From positions 1 to 40,322 of the forward strand of contig NZ_FOIE01000013.1 in the NCBI RefSeq assembly GCF_900111455.1: DNA of 40,322 nucleotides. The letters run 5' to 3'. The position numbers and the translations under genes were made by a program. A model generated the notes under the pieces. It saw only the letters and a program-made list of their open reading frames with translations. It was not told where the DNA came from and made no database searches. Shown here piece by piece: positions 1 to 8,177 of the stretch; position 1 is the first letter of the stretch; each line of letters begins with the position of its first letter. Origin of the DNA: Geodermatophilus poikilotrophus (GTDB taxonomy: Bacteria; Actinomycetota; Actinomycetes; Mycobacteriales; Geodermatophilaceae).

Positions 1-555
1 GTGGCCGGCGGTGCCCGCCACACCCGCGGTGCCCGCCAGGCCGGCGGTGCCCGTGGTGGTCTGCGTGGTGGTGTCGGTCGTCGTGCCCGAGCCGAGGCCG
101 TAGTAGCGGTAGAGCTCCTGCTCCTCCTGCGGCGACAGGTGCCCGTCGGTGTCGACCTTCGGCGCGTCCTTAACCTGCGCCCTGCCCAACGGCAACCGCA
201 GCCCCTCGCCGGAGAGCTCGGCCTGCGCCAGCGGCACGAACGTCTCCTTGGTGCCGAACAGGCCGGTGTGCACGGTGGCCCACTCCGGGCGGCCGGTCTC
301 GTCGTCGAGGTAGACCTCGCTGACCTTGCCGATCTTGTCGCCGTCGGCGTCGTAGATGTCCTGACCGACGACCCGCCCCGACGTGTCGAGTACGAGGGTG
401 GTCAACGCGTTGTAGTGCGCCTGCCCAGCGGGGGTCCCTGAGAAGCCCTGCTCCGACTTGATCGCCCGCCACGCGGTCCCACTGGCCTGCTCCGATTTGA
501 GCTCCTGGCTGACAGTTGTGGTCGATTGCGCAGGCAAGGACGTTGATTTGGACAT
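1..555 (-). CDS. PRC-barrel domain protein, N-terminal part (3' end off the window)
   Basis: An open frame runs from an ATG at 555 to the left edge with no stop. The middle reads as a PRC-barrel: a YDADGDKIGKV stretch, then EVYLDDETGRPEW, then GLFGTKETFVPL, then the HLSPQEEQELYRYYGL segment usual at the end of this domain in Geodermatophilaceae stress proteins. A Thr/Gly/Ala-rich linker of GTAG-type repeats follows. In this family the linker normally leads into a DUF2382 domain, which lies outside the window. GAGGAG abuts the ATG, so the exact start is uncertain. The first 55 or so residues, Ser/Thr/Gln-rich and encoded at lower GC, are not a usual PRC N-terminus and may have been acquired. 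The biochemical role of the family is unknown; it is often linked to stress. Confidence 0.8.
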   Translation of the reverse strand, partial: MSKSTSLPAQSTTTVSQELKSEQASGTAWRAIKSEQGFSGTPAGQAHYNALTTLVLDTSGRVVGQDIYDADGDKIGKVSEVYLDDETGRPEWATVHTGLFGTKETFVPLAQAELSGEGLRLPLGRAQVKDAPKVDTDGHLSPQEEQELYRYYGLGSGTTTDTTTQTTTGTAGLAGTAGVAGTAGH

Positions 556-616
556 CTCCTCAAGGTCTTTTCGGGACCGAATCGGCGGACCGATCCTAAC
601 GTGAGTCATCTTGACT

Positions 617-637
617 GGGGGGCCAAACGTCGCCCCC
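617..637 (-). terminator. possible hairpin terminator after the two-gene unit
   Basis: Read on the minus strand this is GGGGGC, an eight-base loop and GCCCCC, about 75 bases after the stop of the small gene at 711. There is no U-tract. Position and stem suggest a weak terminator between that unit and the PRC gene. Confidence 0.3.
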
Positions 638-710
638 TTGATCAGGCGCGATAGCGCCAAAAACTCGGACGGCATCTCAGCCCGGCCACCGGCGGCCGAG
701 GGGTCCTCTG

Positions 711-1025
711 TCATGACCCGCCCCCGAAATCGATTTCAAACCTGCTATAGACGCCATCCTTGTACACTCCGACCTGCATCTTTAAATCCTTTGCCGCAAG
801 GAACATGTCTAGAGCTTGAAGTCCATTTCTGAACACTTTCTCATTCGACCAGCCTCGCGGCGCACCAAGTTGTTTTGCCCACGCCAGGATCTCCGGATCG
901 ATCGCGACACGATTATCGATCACGAAATTCGGGTCTTTGCCGCCGCCGTCGAGACCTACTACAGCGGTATCCCTAGCCGTGCTAACTCCCTCCGGGGAGC
1001 TCCCCACTCGGTCAGACATGATCAA
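711..1025 (-). CDS. small protein, second gene of a two-gene unit with a TRADD-associated-type membrane protein
   Basis: 104 residues, no signal peptide or membrane helix. It starts at ATG 1025 (a second ATG lies two codons on) and overlaps the stop of the upstream membrane-protein gene by four bases (ATGA), so the two are translationally coupled. The C-terminal half has a helix with conserved-looking WSNEKVFRNGLQAL, then a beta-like stretch VGVYKDGVYSRFEIDF. This weakly resembles short ribbon-helix-helix-like proteins that end in a strand after a helical pair. I do not recognise the family with confidence. Coupling suggests it acts with the membrane protein, perhaps as regulator or partner; this is inference. 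Confidence 0.6.
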   Translation of the reverse strand: MIMSDRVGSSPEGVSTARDTAVVGLDGGGKDPNFVIDNRVAIDPEILAWAKQLGAPRGWSNEKVFRNGLQALDMFLAAKDLKMQVGVYKDGVYSRFEIDFGGGS

Positions 1026-1900
1026 CCAGTCCCCTCCCCGGTGCTCCCGCCATCCACTGTTGGTGTCGCACGCCTATGCCACCTCCAAGATTGCCCCCCT
1101 ACCTCCGCGCCTGCGGCCCAAGGGCCCAGCGCCGATGCGGCGGAAGCTTGTCCCAGATAGGCGTCAACCACCTTCGCGAGGGGAGCGTTCTCGGTGTCGC
1201 TCATGAGCCTCGCCGCGATTTCCTCGGCCCGTAATAGGTACCCCTCGACCAGTGGCTGACCAAAGAAGTAGTACACCTGGGCGACCGCGCGGTTATGGGT
1301 CTTGATGAACGTGGCGCTCAAGTAGGCCGAGAAGGCGCTCCCCAGGGCCGCCAGCGCAGCGATGATGATCTGCGTCTGGGTGGGCTCGACGCTTAGCACG
1401 GCGTAGATGCCTGCGATCACGAGAAGACCCAAGCCGCATGCCATCGCTATGCGCGAGTCCCGGAAAGATGATGACGCTTGCGTATGCGCCATCGTGTGAT
1501 AGCGAGCCATGAGGGCTCGGTTGGCTTCGGCACCAGCTCCATCGCTGCCCGCCGTCGCTGCGCTCGACTGAGCCGCATGCTCGACGTCCGACACATTGGC
1601 GGTGGCGAACATGTATACACCGACCACAACACTGCCTAATCCGAGAACCGTTAGCCCCAGGAGCGACCACGCAGCCACGGTCGACGAAATGCCGAACGCG
1701 ACATTTCCGATCACCAGGACCACGCCGATGATGACTGCGGCGGCCCCTGAGGCCATCCATGCGGCGCCCCTCGCTCGGGCCCTAAGACTTGCCGGACTTC
1801 GGCGTGGTGGTTCCGGGGGAAGGAGTCGTAAGAAGTCCGGAAGGGGCAGCGACTCCAATGGGCCGCGGCCCGTACCATCACTGGCCCGAGTCGACGTCAT
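1022..1900 (-). CDS. four-TM protein with a TRADD-N-associated 2TM-like module
   Basis: 292 residues. A Pro/Arg-rich N-terminus is followed by a TM pair at about residues 48-70 and 76-100, a cytoplasmic stretch, and a second TM pair at about 150-190. The segment starting ARYHTMAHTQASSSFRDS, then two helices, then FIKTHNRAVAQVYYFFGQ and an acidic helix, matches my memory of the cyanobacterial TRADD-N-associated 2TM domain. That domain has been described in predicted bacterial conflict and signalling systems. The tail is Gly/Trp/Arg-rich and probably disordered. It is the first gene of a coupled pair and sits in a block with restriction-modification genes, which supports a defence or conflict role. 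The family call is from pattern memory and needs an HMM check. Confidence 0.65.
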   Translation of the reverse strand: MTSTRASDGTGRGPLESLPLPDFLRLLPPEPPRRSPASLRARARGAAWMASGAAAVIIGVVLVIGNVAFGISSTVAAWSLLGLTVLGLGSVVVGVYMFATANVSDVEHAAQSSAATAGSDGAGAEANRALMARYHTMAHTQASSSFRDSRIAMACGLGLLVIAGIYAVLSVEPTQTQIIIAALAALGSAFSAYLSATFIKTHNRAVAQVYYFFGQPLVEGYLLRAEEIAARLMSDTENAPLAKVVDAYLGQASAASALGPWAAGAEVGGQSWRWHRRATPTVDGGSTGEGTG

Positions 1901-2310
1901 GGCTCACTCGTCCAGATATTCATGATCGCAATCAGGACGACAAATTCCCGATTGAGGGCGGAACCGAAGTGCGGCGAGCCCTGTCATCCGCCTCCCCCTT
2001 GCTCCCGAATCCGTGCTTTGAGTGACACGGACCCGAACGCCGATGCGCCGACCTGCGCGTCCGCAGGGCTGCAGCAACACGAGTGTAGGGAGGGTCACCA
2101 CCGCCGTCACGATGGACGAGCGGGGCTTGTCTGCTCCCTGACCGCCAGCGGGGTCGATCATGGGTCGGCGACGACAGGTCGCACGTCCGAGTCGTGGCCG
2201 AAGAGGCCATCGCCTCCCGCCCGCCCAAAGAGCTAGGGCCAGGGTGCTCGCGACGGTGACAACGCACCGGCACTCATAGCATCACGGCGACCTCGGCCCG
2301 GCCCTCACTC
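1901..2310. other. 410-base stretch without a convincing gene
   Basis: Open frames here lack family resemblance, ribosome binding sites and coherent codon bias. It separates the membrane-protein unit from the restriction-modification genes and should contain the minus-strand promoter of that unit. No repeat or RNA gene was seen. Confidence 0.5.
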
Positions 2311-2748
2311 CTATGGCTGTGCCACCTCGCGCACTGCCCGCTCGATGAGGTCGGCGACGCCCTCGGGGTCCTCGTGCTCCCAGCAGCGCAGCACGCGCCA
2401 GCCAGCCTCGGCCAGGCGTCGGTCGGTCTCCCGGTCGCGCTCAACGTTGCGGGCGATCTTGGGCTCCCAGTAGTCGCGGTTGGCAGCCGGCATCTGGAAG
2501 TGCTCGGGGCAGCGGTGCCAGAAGCATCCGTCGATAAAAACCGCGAGCCGCCGTCGCGGGAACAACAGATCAGCGGTGCGTCGTAGGCCCTTGAGCGGGG
2601 GCCGGCCAACGAAGTACCGCAACCCCCGGGCATGGACCAGGCGGCGGACTGCCAGCTCTGGCGCAGTGTCCCGCCCCCGATTGGCAACCATCGTGCGCCG
2701 TGCGGCCTCCGAAGATGCCCAGGACGCCGGACGAGGCTTGGGTGCCAC
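2311..2748 (-). CDS. vsr: very short patch repair (Vsr) endonuclease
   Basis: 145 residues, the normal Vsr length. It nicks 5' of the T in T:G mismatches left by deamination of 5-methylcytosine, starting repair. Visible family features are the N-terminal RGRDTAPELAVRR helix, the catalytic Asp in RTADLLFP (about residue 60) and the signature FIDGCFWHRCPEH (about 71-83), which carries catalytic His and zinc-binding Cys/His. The following KIARNVERDRETDRRLAEAGW segment is also typical. It lies 29 bases downstream of a cytosine-5 methyltransferase, the standard pairing. The start is GTG at 2748; this codon lies inside an 18-base perfect palindrome, so translation may be controlled. Confidence 0.95.
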   Translation of the reverse strand: MAPKPRPASWASSEAARRTMVANRGRDTAPELAVRRLVHARGLRYFVGRPPLKGLRRTADLLFPRRRLAVFIDGCFWHRCPEHFQMPAANRDYWEPKIARNVERDRETDRRLAEAGWRVLRCWEHEDPEGVADLIERAVREVAQP

Positions 2749-2764
2749 GGGACCATGGTCCCGT
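2747..2764. promoter_or_regulatory. 18-base perfect palindrome over the vsr start codon
   Basis: ACGGGACCATGGTCCCGT is fully self-complementary. It lies between the methyltransferase stop and vsr, with the vsr GTG at its edge. In RNA it would fold over the initiation site; as DNA it could bind a dimer. No function is proven. Confidence 0.45.
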
Positions 2765-2777
2765 TTCGCACGGTCGG

Positions 2778-4013
2778 TCAGGAAGCAGACAGCGCCGCGG
2801 TGACGGCCATGGCGACGGCCCAGCCTAGCGGCGGCGGGACGGCGTTGCCGATCTGACCGACGGCCTGGTAAACGGCGCTCGGCCAGGTCCAGGTAGGCGG
2901 GAAGCCCTGGATCAGCGCCACGTCGGCCACGCTGAGCCGGAAGGCCCCGGTGTCGGTCGGGAACGCGCTGGCCGCCTCACGAGTCACGGCGACGCCATTG
3001 GGCCACAGACCCAGGGCCGCCCAGGACTTAGCGGCGCTGGTCGAGTTGCAGATGCTCGTCGTGAACCGCGGGCCGGTCAGCCCGCTGCGGATGGTCGGTG
3101 CCAGCCGGTCGGGGTGCTCCTCCATCTGCGCCAGGCCGAGCGCCTCGCGCACGCCCATGGTGCGCGGCAGGTCGCTGTCGGGATCGTTCCAGGCGTGCGT
3201 GGGGGCAGGCTTGCGGAAGGCGTCGTAGGCCTTCTTCGAGCGGAAGCCGACGAAGGCGACGCGCTTGCGGACCTGCGGCACACCGAAGTCCTTGGCCTCG
3301 AGCAGGACCCGGTGCATGTAGTAGCGCGGGCGGGACCGCTCCAGCGGCTCCACGATCACGTCCCGCACGTAGTCGGTGAACTTGGCGCTGGCCAGCGCCG
3401 GCACGTTCTCGGCGACGAAGGCGATTGGCTGGATCGCCCGGATCGCCTTGACCGTCGCCGGCCAGCAGTCCCGCGGGTCCAGGTGACCCTGCTGCCGACC
3501 GGCGTTGCTGAATGGCTGGCACGGCGGCCCTCCGTGCAGGACGTCGACCTTGCCGCGCCAGTCCTTCCACTTCACGCCGTGCACGTCACCGTCAGCGCCG
3601 CCGTGCACCTCCCACTCCGGCCGGTTCCGTGCCAGCGTCTCGGCGGCGTGCTCGAGGATCTCGTAGCTGGCCACGTGCTCGAAGCCAGCACGCTCGAACG
3701 ACACGTCCAGCCCGCCGCCGCCCGAGTACAGGCTCAGCGCCCGTAGGCCGTTCGGCTCCTCGCGAGGCATCAGATCGCGAGTGTCGAGGGCGGGGACGTT
3801 GACCTCGTGCAGCCGGTCAAGCTCCCCAGCCGCTGCTCGACGAGACTGCTCGCGGCTGCGCTGTGCCATGAGCCGGTACCGCTCCCGCTCCGTCGCGGTC
3901 AGCTGCCATGGCTGGTGCAGCGGGTGCGTCGAGGGGATCCGGCTGGCCACCAGAGGCTCGGTGGCGAGGTCGGTCGGTTCGTCATCCCAGGCCACCGGCT
4001 CGCTGCTCGACAC
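2778..4013 (-). CDS. DNA (cytosine-5-)-methyltransferase of a Type II restriction system
   Basis: 411 residues. Ordered C5-methylase motifs are clear: motif I LSLYSGGGGLDVSFERAGF (about 94-111), motif IV GGPPCQPFSNAG with catalytic Cys165, motif VI AENVPAL, motif VIII QVRKRVAFVGF, and motif X QIGNAVPPPLG near the C-terminus. The variable target-recognition region lies between VIII and IX. An N-terminal extension of about 90 charged residues precedes motif I. It protects host DNA from the neighbouring endonuclease by methylating cytosine at the same site. It lies 69 bases downstream of the endonuclease and 29 bases upstream of vsr on the same strand. The recognition sequence cannot be read from the protein. 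Confidence 0.95.
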   Translation of the reverse strand: MSSSEPVAWDDEPTDLATEPLVASRIPSTHPLHQPWQLTATERERYRLMAQRSREQSRRAAAGELDRLHEVNVPALDTRDLMPREEPNGLRALSLYSGGGGLDVSFERAGFEHVASYEILEHAAETLARNRPEWEVHGGADGDVHGVKWKDWRGKVDVLHGGPPCQPFSNAGRQQGHLDPRDCWPATVKAIRAIQPIAFVAENVPALASAKFTDYVRDVIVEPLERSRPRYYMHRVLLEAKDFGVPQVRKRVAFVGFRSKKAYDAFRKPAPTHAWNDPDSDLPRTMGVREALGLAQMEEHPDRLAPTIRSGLTGPRFTTSICNSTSAAKSWAALGLWPNGVAVTREAASAFPTDTGAFRLSVADVALIQGFPPTWTWPSAVYQAVGQIGNAVPPPLGWAVAMAVTAALSAS

Positions 4014-4082
4014 GGGGCGATGTTAGGTGCCGCCGGGGACATTCCTCGGATGGTCGGCGGTCGCGCCGCCCCGCGCGCCTCA

Positions 4083-4895
4083 TCAGTCTTCCGGGGGTTG
4101 GGCTTCCAGCGCCGCCAGCACGGCCTGATCCAGGTTGATCGCCCAACGGGGGCCTGTGATCTCCTGGCAGTAGGTCATGACGTAGTTTTTGCTGATCTTG
4201 CGGTTGTTGACGGTACTGCCACGGGCCAGCAGGTACTGAGCGCGGTCGCGGATCGCCTGCATGGCGATCGCGGGGCTGTAAAGGCAGTCCGCGGTCCTGC
4301 GGGCGCGAAGGACGTCGGCGTTCTCCAGGTATCGGTTGGGGAGGCCCAGCGCCTTCTTGGTCTTCCAGTGGTCCTTCACCAGGGCGCTGATGTCGTCGTA
4401 TGTGTAGACGTCCTTGTGACCGAGCACGCGGCCGAGGATCTTCTCGTCGGCGAGATCAGGCAGAAGCATGGTGAGCTCCAGGTCAGGCACCAGGTACTCC
4501 TGCTCCTGCTGATTCCACTCCCGCATCATGGCCGGCGAGCCGTACCAGAGCCGTCGGGGCATGTTGTCGCGGGGACGGAACCATCCGAAGACGAAGTGCA
4601 TCTTCGACCAGCGCTGAAGCTGTGACATACCGGTGTCGCGACCGGTGCCGAAGTCGCTCTCCACAGCCGCTGACTTGAGCTCGAAAAGCAGCCGCACGGG
4701 GCGCCCGTCATAGTCCACATCGAGGTGCGCGTCCTCATCCTGCCGCCCACGACCAGGACGCTGCTCCAGGTTGAGGCGGCTGACCATCGCCCGCTCGCGC
4801 TGGTCGTCCTGGTTGAAATCCTTCTCGTCGTCCTGCGCTTCCCCCAAGGTCATCAGTCGACCGTGACAGAAGGCGCCCATGGGGCGGGGTGACAC
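4083..4895 (-). CDS. predicted Type II restriction endonuclease, PD-(D/E)xK-like
   Basis: 270 residues. The strongest sign is a nuclease-like core: LDVDYDG followed by LLFELKSA, giving Asp59/61 and Glu72-x-Lys74, which fits a PD-(D/E)xK active site. The rest shows no family I can name. It is the first gene of a minus-strand set with a cytosine-5 methylase and Vsr, the usual setting of a Type II endonuclease. Endonuclease before methylase is less common than the reverse and implies some timing control. Starts are GTG 4895 or ATG 4853; neither has a clear Shine-Dalgarno sequence. The divergent spacer (4896-5161) should hold its promoter. Confidence 0.75.
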   Translation of the reverse strand: MSPRPMGAFCHGRLMTLGEAQDDEKDFNQDDQRERAMVSRLNLEQRPGRGRQDEDAHLDVDYDGRPVRLLFELKSAAVESDFGTGRDTGMSQLQRWSKMHFVFGWFRPRDNMPRRLWYGSPAMMREWNQQEQEYLVPDLELTMLLPDLADEKILGRVLGHKDVYTYDDISALVKDHWKTKKALGLPNRYLENADVLRARRTADCLYSPAIAMQAIRDRAQYLLARGSTVNNRKISKNYVMTYCQEITGPRWAINLDQAVLAALEAQPPED

Positions 4896-5161
4896 GCCCG
4901 ACCGTGACTCGAAGGAGGCACAGGGAGGCTGGTGGGAGGGGACTGGCGCGGGGTGGAGCCCCTTGAGCCGTGCTCGCCCGCCCGGCGGGCTAACTTAGGA
5001 CGAAGCACCGACCGCACTTACGGCATTACCCGCCCGTGCTTTCGGGGAGAGGAGAGGCTGCCCGGACGGCGGCGTCTCACCCCCGCCTTCTGGCTTTCAC
5101 TGCGGCAGCGTGAGGTTCGCCAAGGTGGGCGGCGACTGGGGCAGGCCGTACAACCGTCGCC

Positions 5162-6340
5162 GTGGCAGACGAGCATCGTCGGTGGCCGCGTCGGCGCCCA
5201 CCTATCCGAGGGGTGCTGAGCATCACTGGCGCCGCGATGCTGCCCGGCGGGTTCGTGTGGCTGTGGTGGCAAGGTGTGCCGGCGCTGTACCGGACCGCCG
5301 GCAGTGGACCCGATGCCGGGAACGTTCGGCTCAACGCCGTCACCACCACGAGGGCAGCGCTTCTGGCGGGGTTCGTCGGGCTGGGCGCCCTAGGAACCTT
5401 CTGGCTGAACAGCCGGGTCTACCGGATCACCGCTCGCACCTTCGAACTGACCGAGCGGGGGCATCTCACCGACCGCTACACCAAGGCCATCGAGCAGCTC
5501 GGGAACGACAACCTCGATGTCCGCCTAGGCGGCATCTACGCCCTGGAGCAGATTGCGCACGACTCTCGTCGGGACCGGGACCAGGCCACCATCGTTGAGG
5601 TCCTGAGCGCCTTCGTCCGGGTGCATAGCCGTGCCCTGGAGCAGAAGTCGGCGTCTCGGTTGGAGCCTGCTTCGTCCGAGCAAGCCAAGCAGCGCCTGAA
5701 AGACGATGTACAACAGGACGAGCTTGAGCCCCCGGTTGACGTTCAGGCCGCCGTTACGGTCCTCGGACGTCTTCCAGTCCGCTCTGGGGTGCAGCGGGCC
5801 GACCTGACCAGGACGAACCTGACGAGGGTGAACCTGGTGAAGGCAAACCTGAGCGGGGCCAGGCTCGGCGAGGCGGACCTGACCGGGGCCTTTCTCGACG
5901 GGGCCAACCTGAGTGGGGCAAACCTCCTCCAGGCCAAGCTGACGAGGGCCTTCCTCGCCCAGGCGGACCTGACTGGGGCCCACCTCTACGGCGTGGACCT
6001 GACCCTCGCCCGCCTCCACAAGGCGAACCTGCCCAAGGTCATACGGCAGGGGGCACGCCTGCATCTGGCCAACCTGACGGGGGCAAACCTGACCAACGCT
6101 CGTCTCGGCGAGCTGGGCGCAATGTTCTGGGGGCCTGCTGATCTGACCGAGGCCGACCTCGACGGCGTGGACCTGACCGGGGCCGACCTCGACGGCGTGA
6201 ACCTCACCAGGGCGGGCCTCTACAGAGCGGACCTGACCGGGGCCAAGCACCTGACGCAAGAGCAGGTCGATAACGCTTACGGGGATGAATTCACGCAGCT
6301 TCCGGTAGGCCTCCGTCCTCCGAAGCGATGGGAGCGCTAG
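5162..6340 (+). CDS. membrane-anchored pentapeptide-repeat protein 1
   Basis: 392 residues from a GTG start. Two hydrophobic segments (about residues 18-40 and 62-82) are followed by a conserved helix TERGHLTDRYTKAIEQLG, then DVRLGGIYALEQIA and a VEVLSAFVRVH stretch, as in many bacterial membrane pentapeptide proteins. The C-terminal half is a right-handed beta-helix of A(D/N)LTxAxLxx repeats. It ends with a QEQVDNAYGD cap and PVGLRPPKRW. The cargo or target is unknown; pentapeptide helices often mediate protein-protein contacts or mimic DNA. It is a tandem paralog of the next gene, with near-identical DNA across the central helix, pointing to recent duplication or gene conversion. Confidence 0.88.
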   Translation: MADEHRRWPRRRPPIRGVLSITGAAMLPGGFVWLWWQGVPALYRTAGSGPDAGNVRLNAVTTTRAALLAGFVGLGALGTFWLNSRVYRITARTFELTERGHLTDRYTKAIEQLGNDNLDVRLGGIYALEQIAHDSRRDRDQATIVEVLSAFVRVHSRALEQKSASRLEPASSEQAKQRLKDDVQQDELEPPVDVQAAVTVLGRLPVRSGVQRADLTRTNLTRVNLVKANLSGARLGEADLTGAFLDGANLSGANLLQAKLTRAFLAQADLTGAHLYGVDLTLARLHKANLPKVIRQGARLHLANLTGANLTNARLGELGAMFWGPADLTEADLDGVDLTGADLDGVNLTRAGLYRADLTGAKHLTQEQVDNAYGDEFTQLPVGLRPPKRWER

Positions 6341-6462
6341 ACGGGCCCCGGACGCCGCCGCTGAACGCACTCTCCTGCCGCATGATAATGCCTACTCGCT
6401 TCGCCTGATCCATGTCCGCCCGTCGCTTGGGCTGACCGCCCGGATGCCGTACAACCGGCCAG

Positions 6463-7839
6463 GTGAGCGACGGCAAGCTGGAGCAGTCCTGGTGGGAGAG
6501 CCGCCCGCCCTGGGTCCGAATCTCGATCATCGTGGGCGCCGTGCTGGTGTTCATCCTGATCTGGTGGTTGGTCCCGCCGTTGCTCTATGCGGCAACCTCC
6601 GATGAGGCGGTTCGTATCAAGGCGATCACCGACACCCGCACGGCCTTGCTGGCGGGCCTCGTCGGCATCGGCGCACTAGGCACGTTCTGGATGAACAGCC
6701 GGAACGTGAAGCTCACCGCTAAAACCCTCGGGGTCAGCGAGGCAAATCTCCGGCTGGCCGAGCGGAGCCAGAAGGAGACCTTCGAGCTAACCGAACGGGG
6801 CCACCTCACCGACCGCTACACCAAGGCCATCGAGCAGCTCGGCAACGACAAGCTGGATGTCCGCCTAGGCGGAATCTACGCCCTCGAACAGCTCGCCTCC
6901 GACTCCGAACAAGCACGAGACCAGGCCACCATCATTGAGGTCCTGAGCGCCTTCGTCCGGGTGCACAGCGCTCCGCTCTACCAGTACAAAGCCTCGCTTC
7001 CAAAAGACGCTCAGCCTGAGCCAGCCGAGGAGGAGCACCGAAAAGCGTTCGAGTACGTCAATAAACTCGGCCGACCCCCGGTCGACGTCCAAGCCACCGT
7101 CACTGTGCTAGGTCGCCTCCTGATGCGGTCCGAACTGGCCCTTGGCCGGGTGGATCTGTCCGAGGCCTGGCTGAGAAGAGCCAACCTCACCGGGGCGAAC
7201 CTGACCAAGGCCAACCTTCTCAAGGCCAACCTGACCGAGGCCACCCTCGACACGGCGAACCTGACCGCAGTCAGCCTCACCGGGGCGGACCTAACCAAGG
7301 CCACCCTTAACGGGTCAAATCTGACCAAGGCCACCCTCGACGGGGCGAACCTGACCGCAGCCAGCCTCTTTCGGGCGGACCTGACCGGGGCTCGCCTCTT
7401 TCGGGCGGACCTGACCGGGGCTCGCCTCGTCGGGGCGGACCTGACTGAGGCCCGCCTCGACAAGGCGAACCTGACCAAGGCCAACCTTCTCAAGGCCAAC
7501 CTGACCGAGACCACCCTCGACGAGGCGGACCTGACCGGAGCCCACCTCGACAGGGCGAACCTGACCGAGGCCAGCCTCATTCAGGCGAACCTAACCGAGG
7601 CCGGCCTCATGCAGGCGAACCTGACCAAGGCCACCCTCGTCGAGGCGAACCTGACCGCAGCGCACCTCGACAGGGCGAACCTGACCGAGGCCGACCTCGC
7701 CGGGGCGGACCTGACCGTGGCTATTTACCTGATTCAGGAGCAGGTTGACGTTGCGTTTGGTGACAAGGACACCTTGTTTCCGGCGGGGTTGCGTCGTCCC
7801 GAGTCGTGGAACCGTGGGGAGGCACCCGAGCCCCGCTGA
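6463..7839 (+). CDS. membrane-anchored pentapeptide-repeat protein 2
   Basis: 458 residues from GTG 6463. It has two TM helices (about 21-43 and 62-80), then a short coiled segment (SEANLRLAERSQKETFELTE) that its neighbour lacks. Next come the same TERGHLTDRYTKAIEQLG helix, LGGIYALEQLA and IEVLSAFVRVH. About 19 decapeptide units of ANLTxAxLxx form the beta-helix, longer and more regular than in paralog 1. It ends in QEQVDVAFGDKDTLFPAGLRRPESW. The DNA of the helix repeats almost perfectly every 30 bases, so unit number could change by slippage. The function is unknown. The setting beside restriction-modification genes suggests a defence or immunity role, but only by context. Confidence 0.88.
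   Translation: MSDGKLEQSWWESRPPWVRISIIVGAVLVFILIWWLVPPLLYAATSDEAVRIKAITDTRTALLAGLVGIGALGTFWMNSRNVKLTAKTLGVSEANLRLAERSQKETFELTERGHLTDRYTKAIEQLGNDKLDVRLGGIYALEQLASDSEQARDQATIIEVLSAFVRVHSAPLYQYKASLPKDAQPEPAEEEHRKAFEYVNKLGRPPVDVQATVTVLGRLLMRSELALGRVDLSEAWLRRANLTGANLTKANLLKANLTEATLDTANLTAVSLTGADLTKATLNGSNLTKATLDGANLTAASLFRADLTGARLFRADLTGARLVGADLTEARLDKANLTKANLLKANLTETTLDEADLTGAHLDRANLTEASLIQANLTEAGLMQANLTKATLVEANLTAAHLDRANLTEADLAGADLTVAIYLIQEQVDVAFGDKDTLFPAGLRRPESWNRGEAPEPR
7171..7720 (+). repeat. 30-base tandem repeats coding the pentapeptide beta-helix
   Basis: Units follow CTGACC(A/G)AGG-type codons at strict 30-base spacing. Two neighbouring units (7366-7395 and 7396-7425) are identical, and a block of about 50 bases at 7201 recurs at 7471 with one mismatch. 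This is consistent with expansion inside the gene. Confidence 0.85.
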
Positions 7840-7953
7840 CGCCCATCGGCGGCATGATGATGACGGTTATCATGACTGACCGCTGAGCCCTGTCCGGTAG
7901 GGGATCCCCCGCGGCCAGAGCTGCGGCCATTGCCAGAGTTCGCCGGCACCGCC

Positions 7954-8160
7954 GTGTCGCGACCAGAGCCCAGGGTGCAGGGGCGCGTCGAGACGTTCAT
8001 CGTCAAGCAGTACGCCGCCGGCCGGTCGCTGCGCGAACTGGCGGAGCTCACCGACCGCTCGTTCAGCGCGGTGCGCAACATCCTGACCCGACGCGACGTC
8101 CCCGCCGGGAGCCTGGCGCCGCAACGCTTCGCCAACCTGGCGCGTGACGATCGCAGTGCA
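7954..8160 (+). pseudogene. small helix-turn-helix gene, 3' end lost
   Basis: Translation gives GRVETFIVKQYAAGRSLREL followed by AELTDRSFSAVRNILTRRDV, a classic HTH of the very small actinobacterial DNA-binding proteins (about 60-75 residues). GTG 7954 or TTG 7930 could start it. After RDVPAGSLAPQRF the frame runs on without a normal end and becomes antisense to an integrase fragment. So the natural C-terminus seems replaced or frameshifted. Its target is unknown. Confidence 0.5.
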
Positions 8161-8177
8161 GGTGAAGACAGCGCAAG

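Noticed and set aside
7171..7720. Regular 30-base repeats considered as a CRISPR array
   Set aside because: Repeats are contiguous with no unique spacers and encode ANLTxAxLxx in frame.
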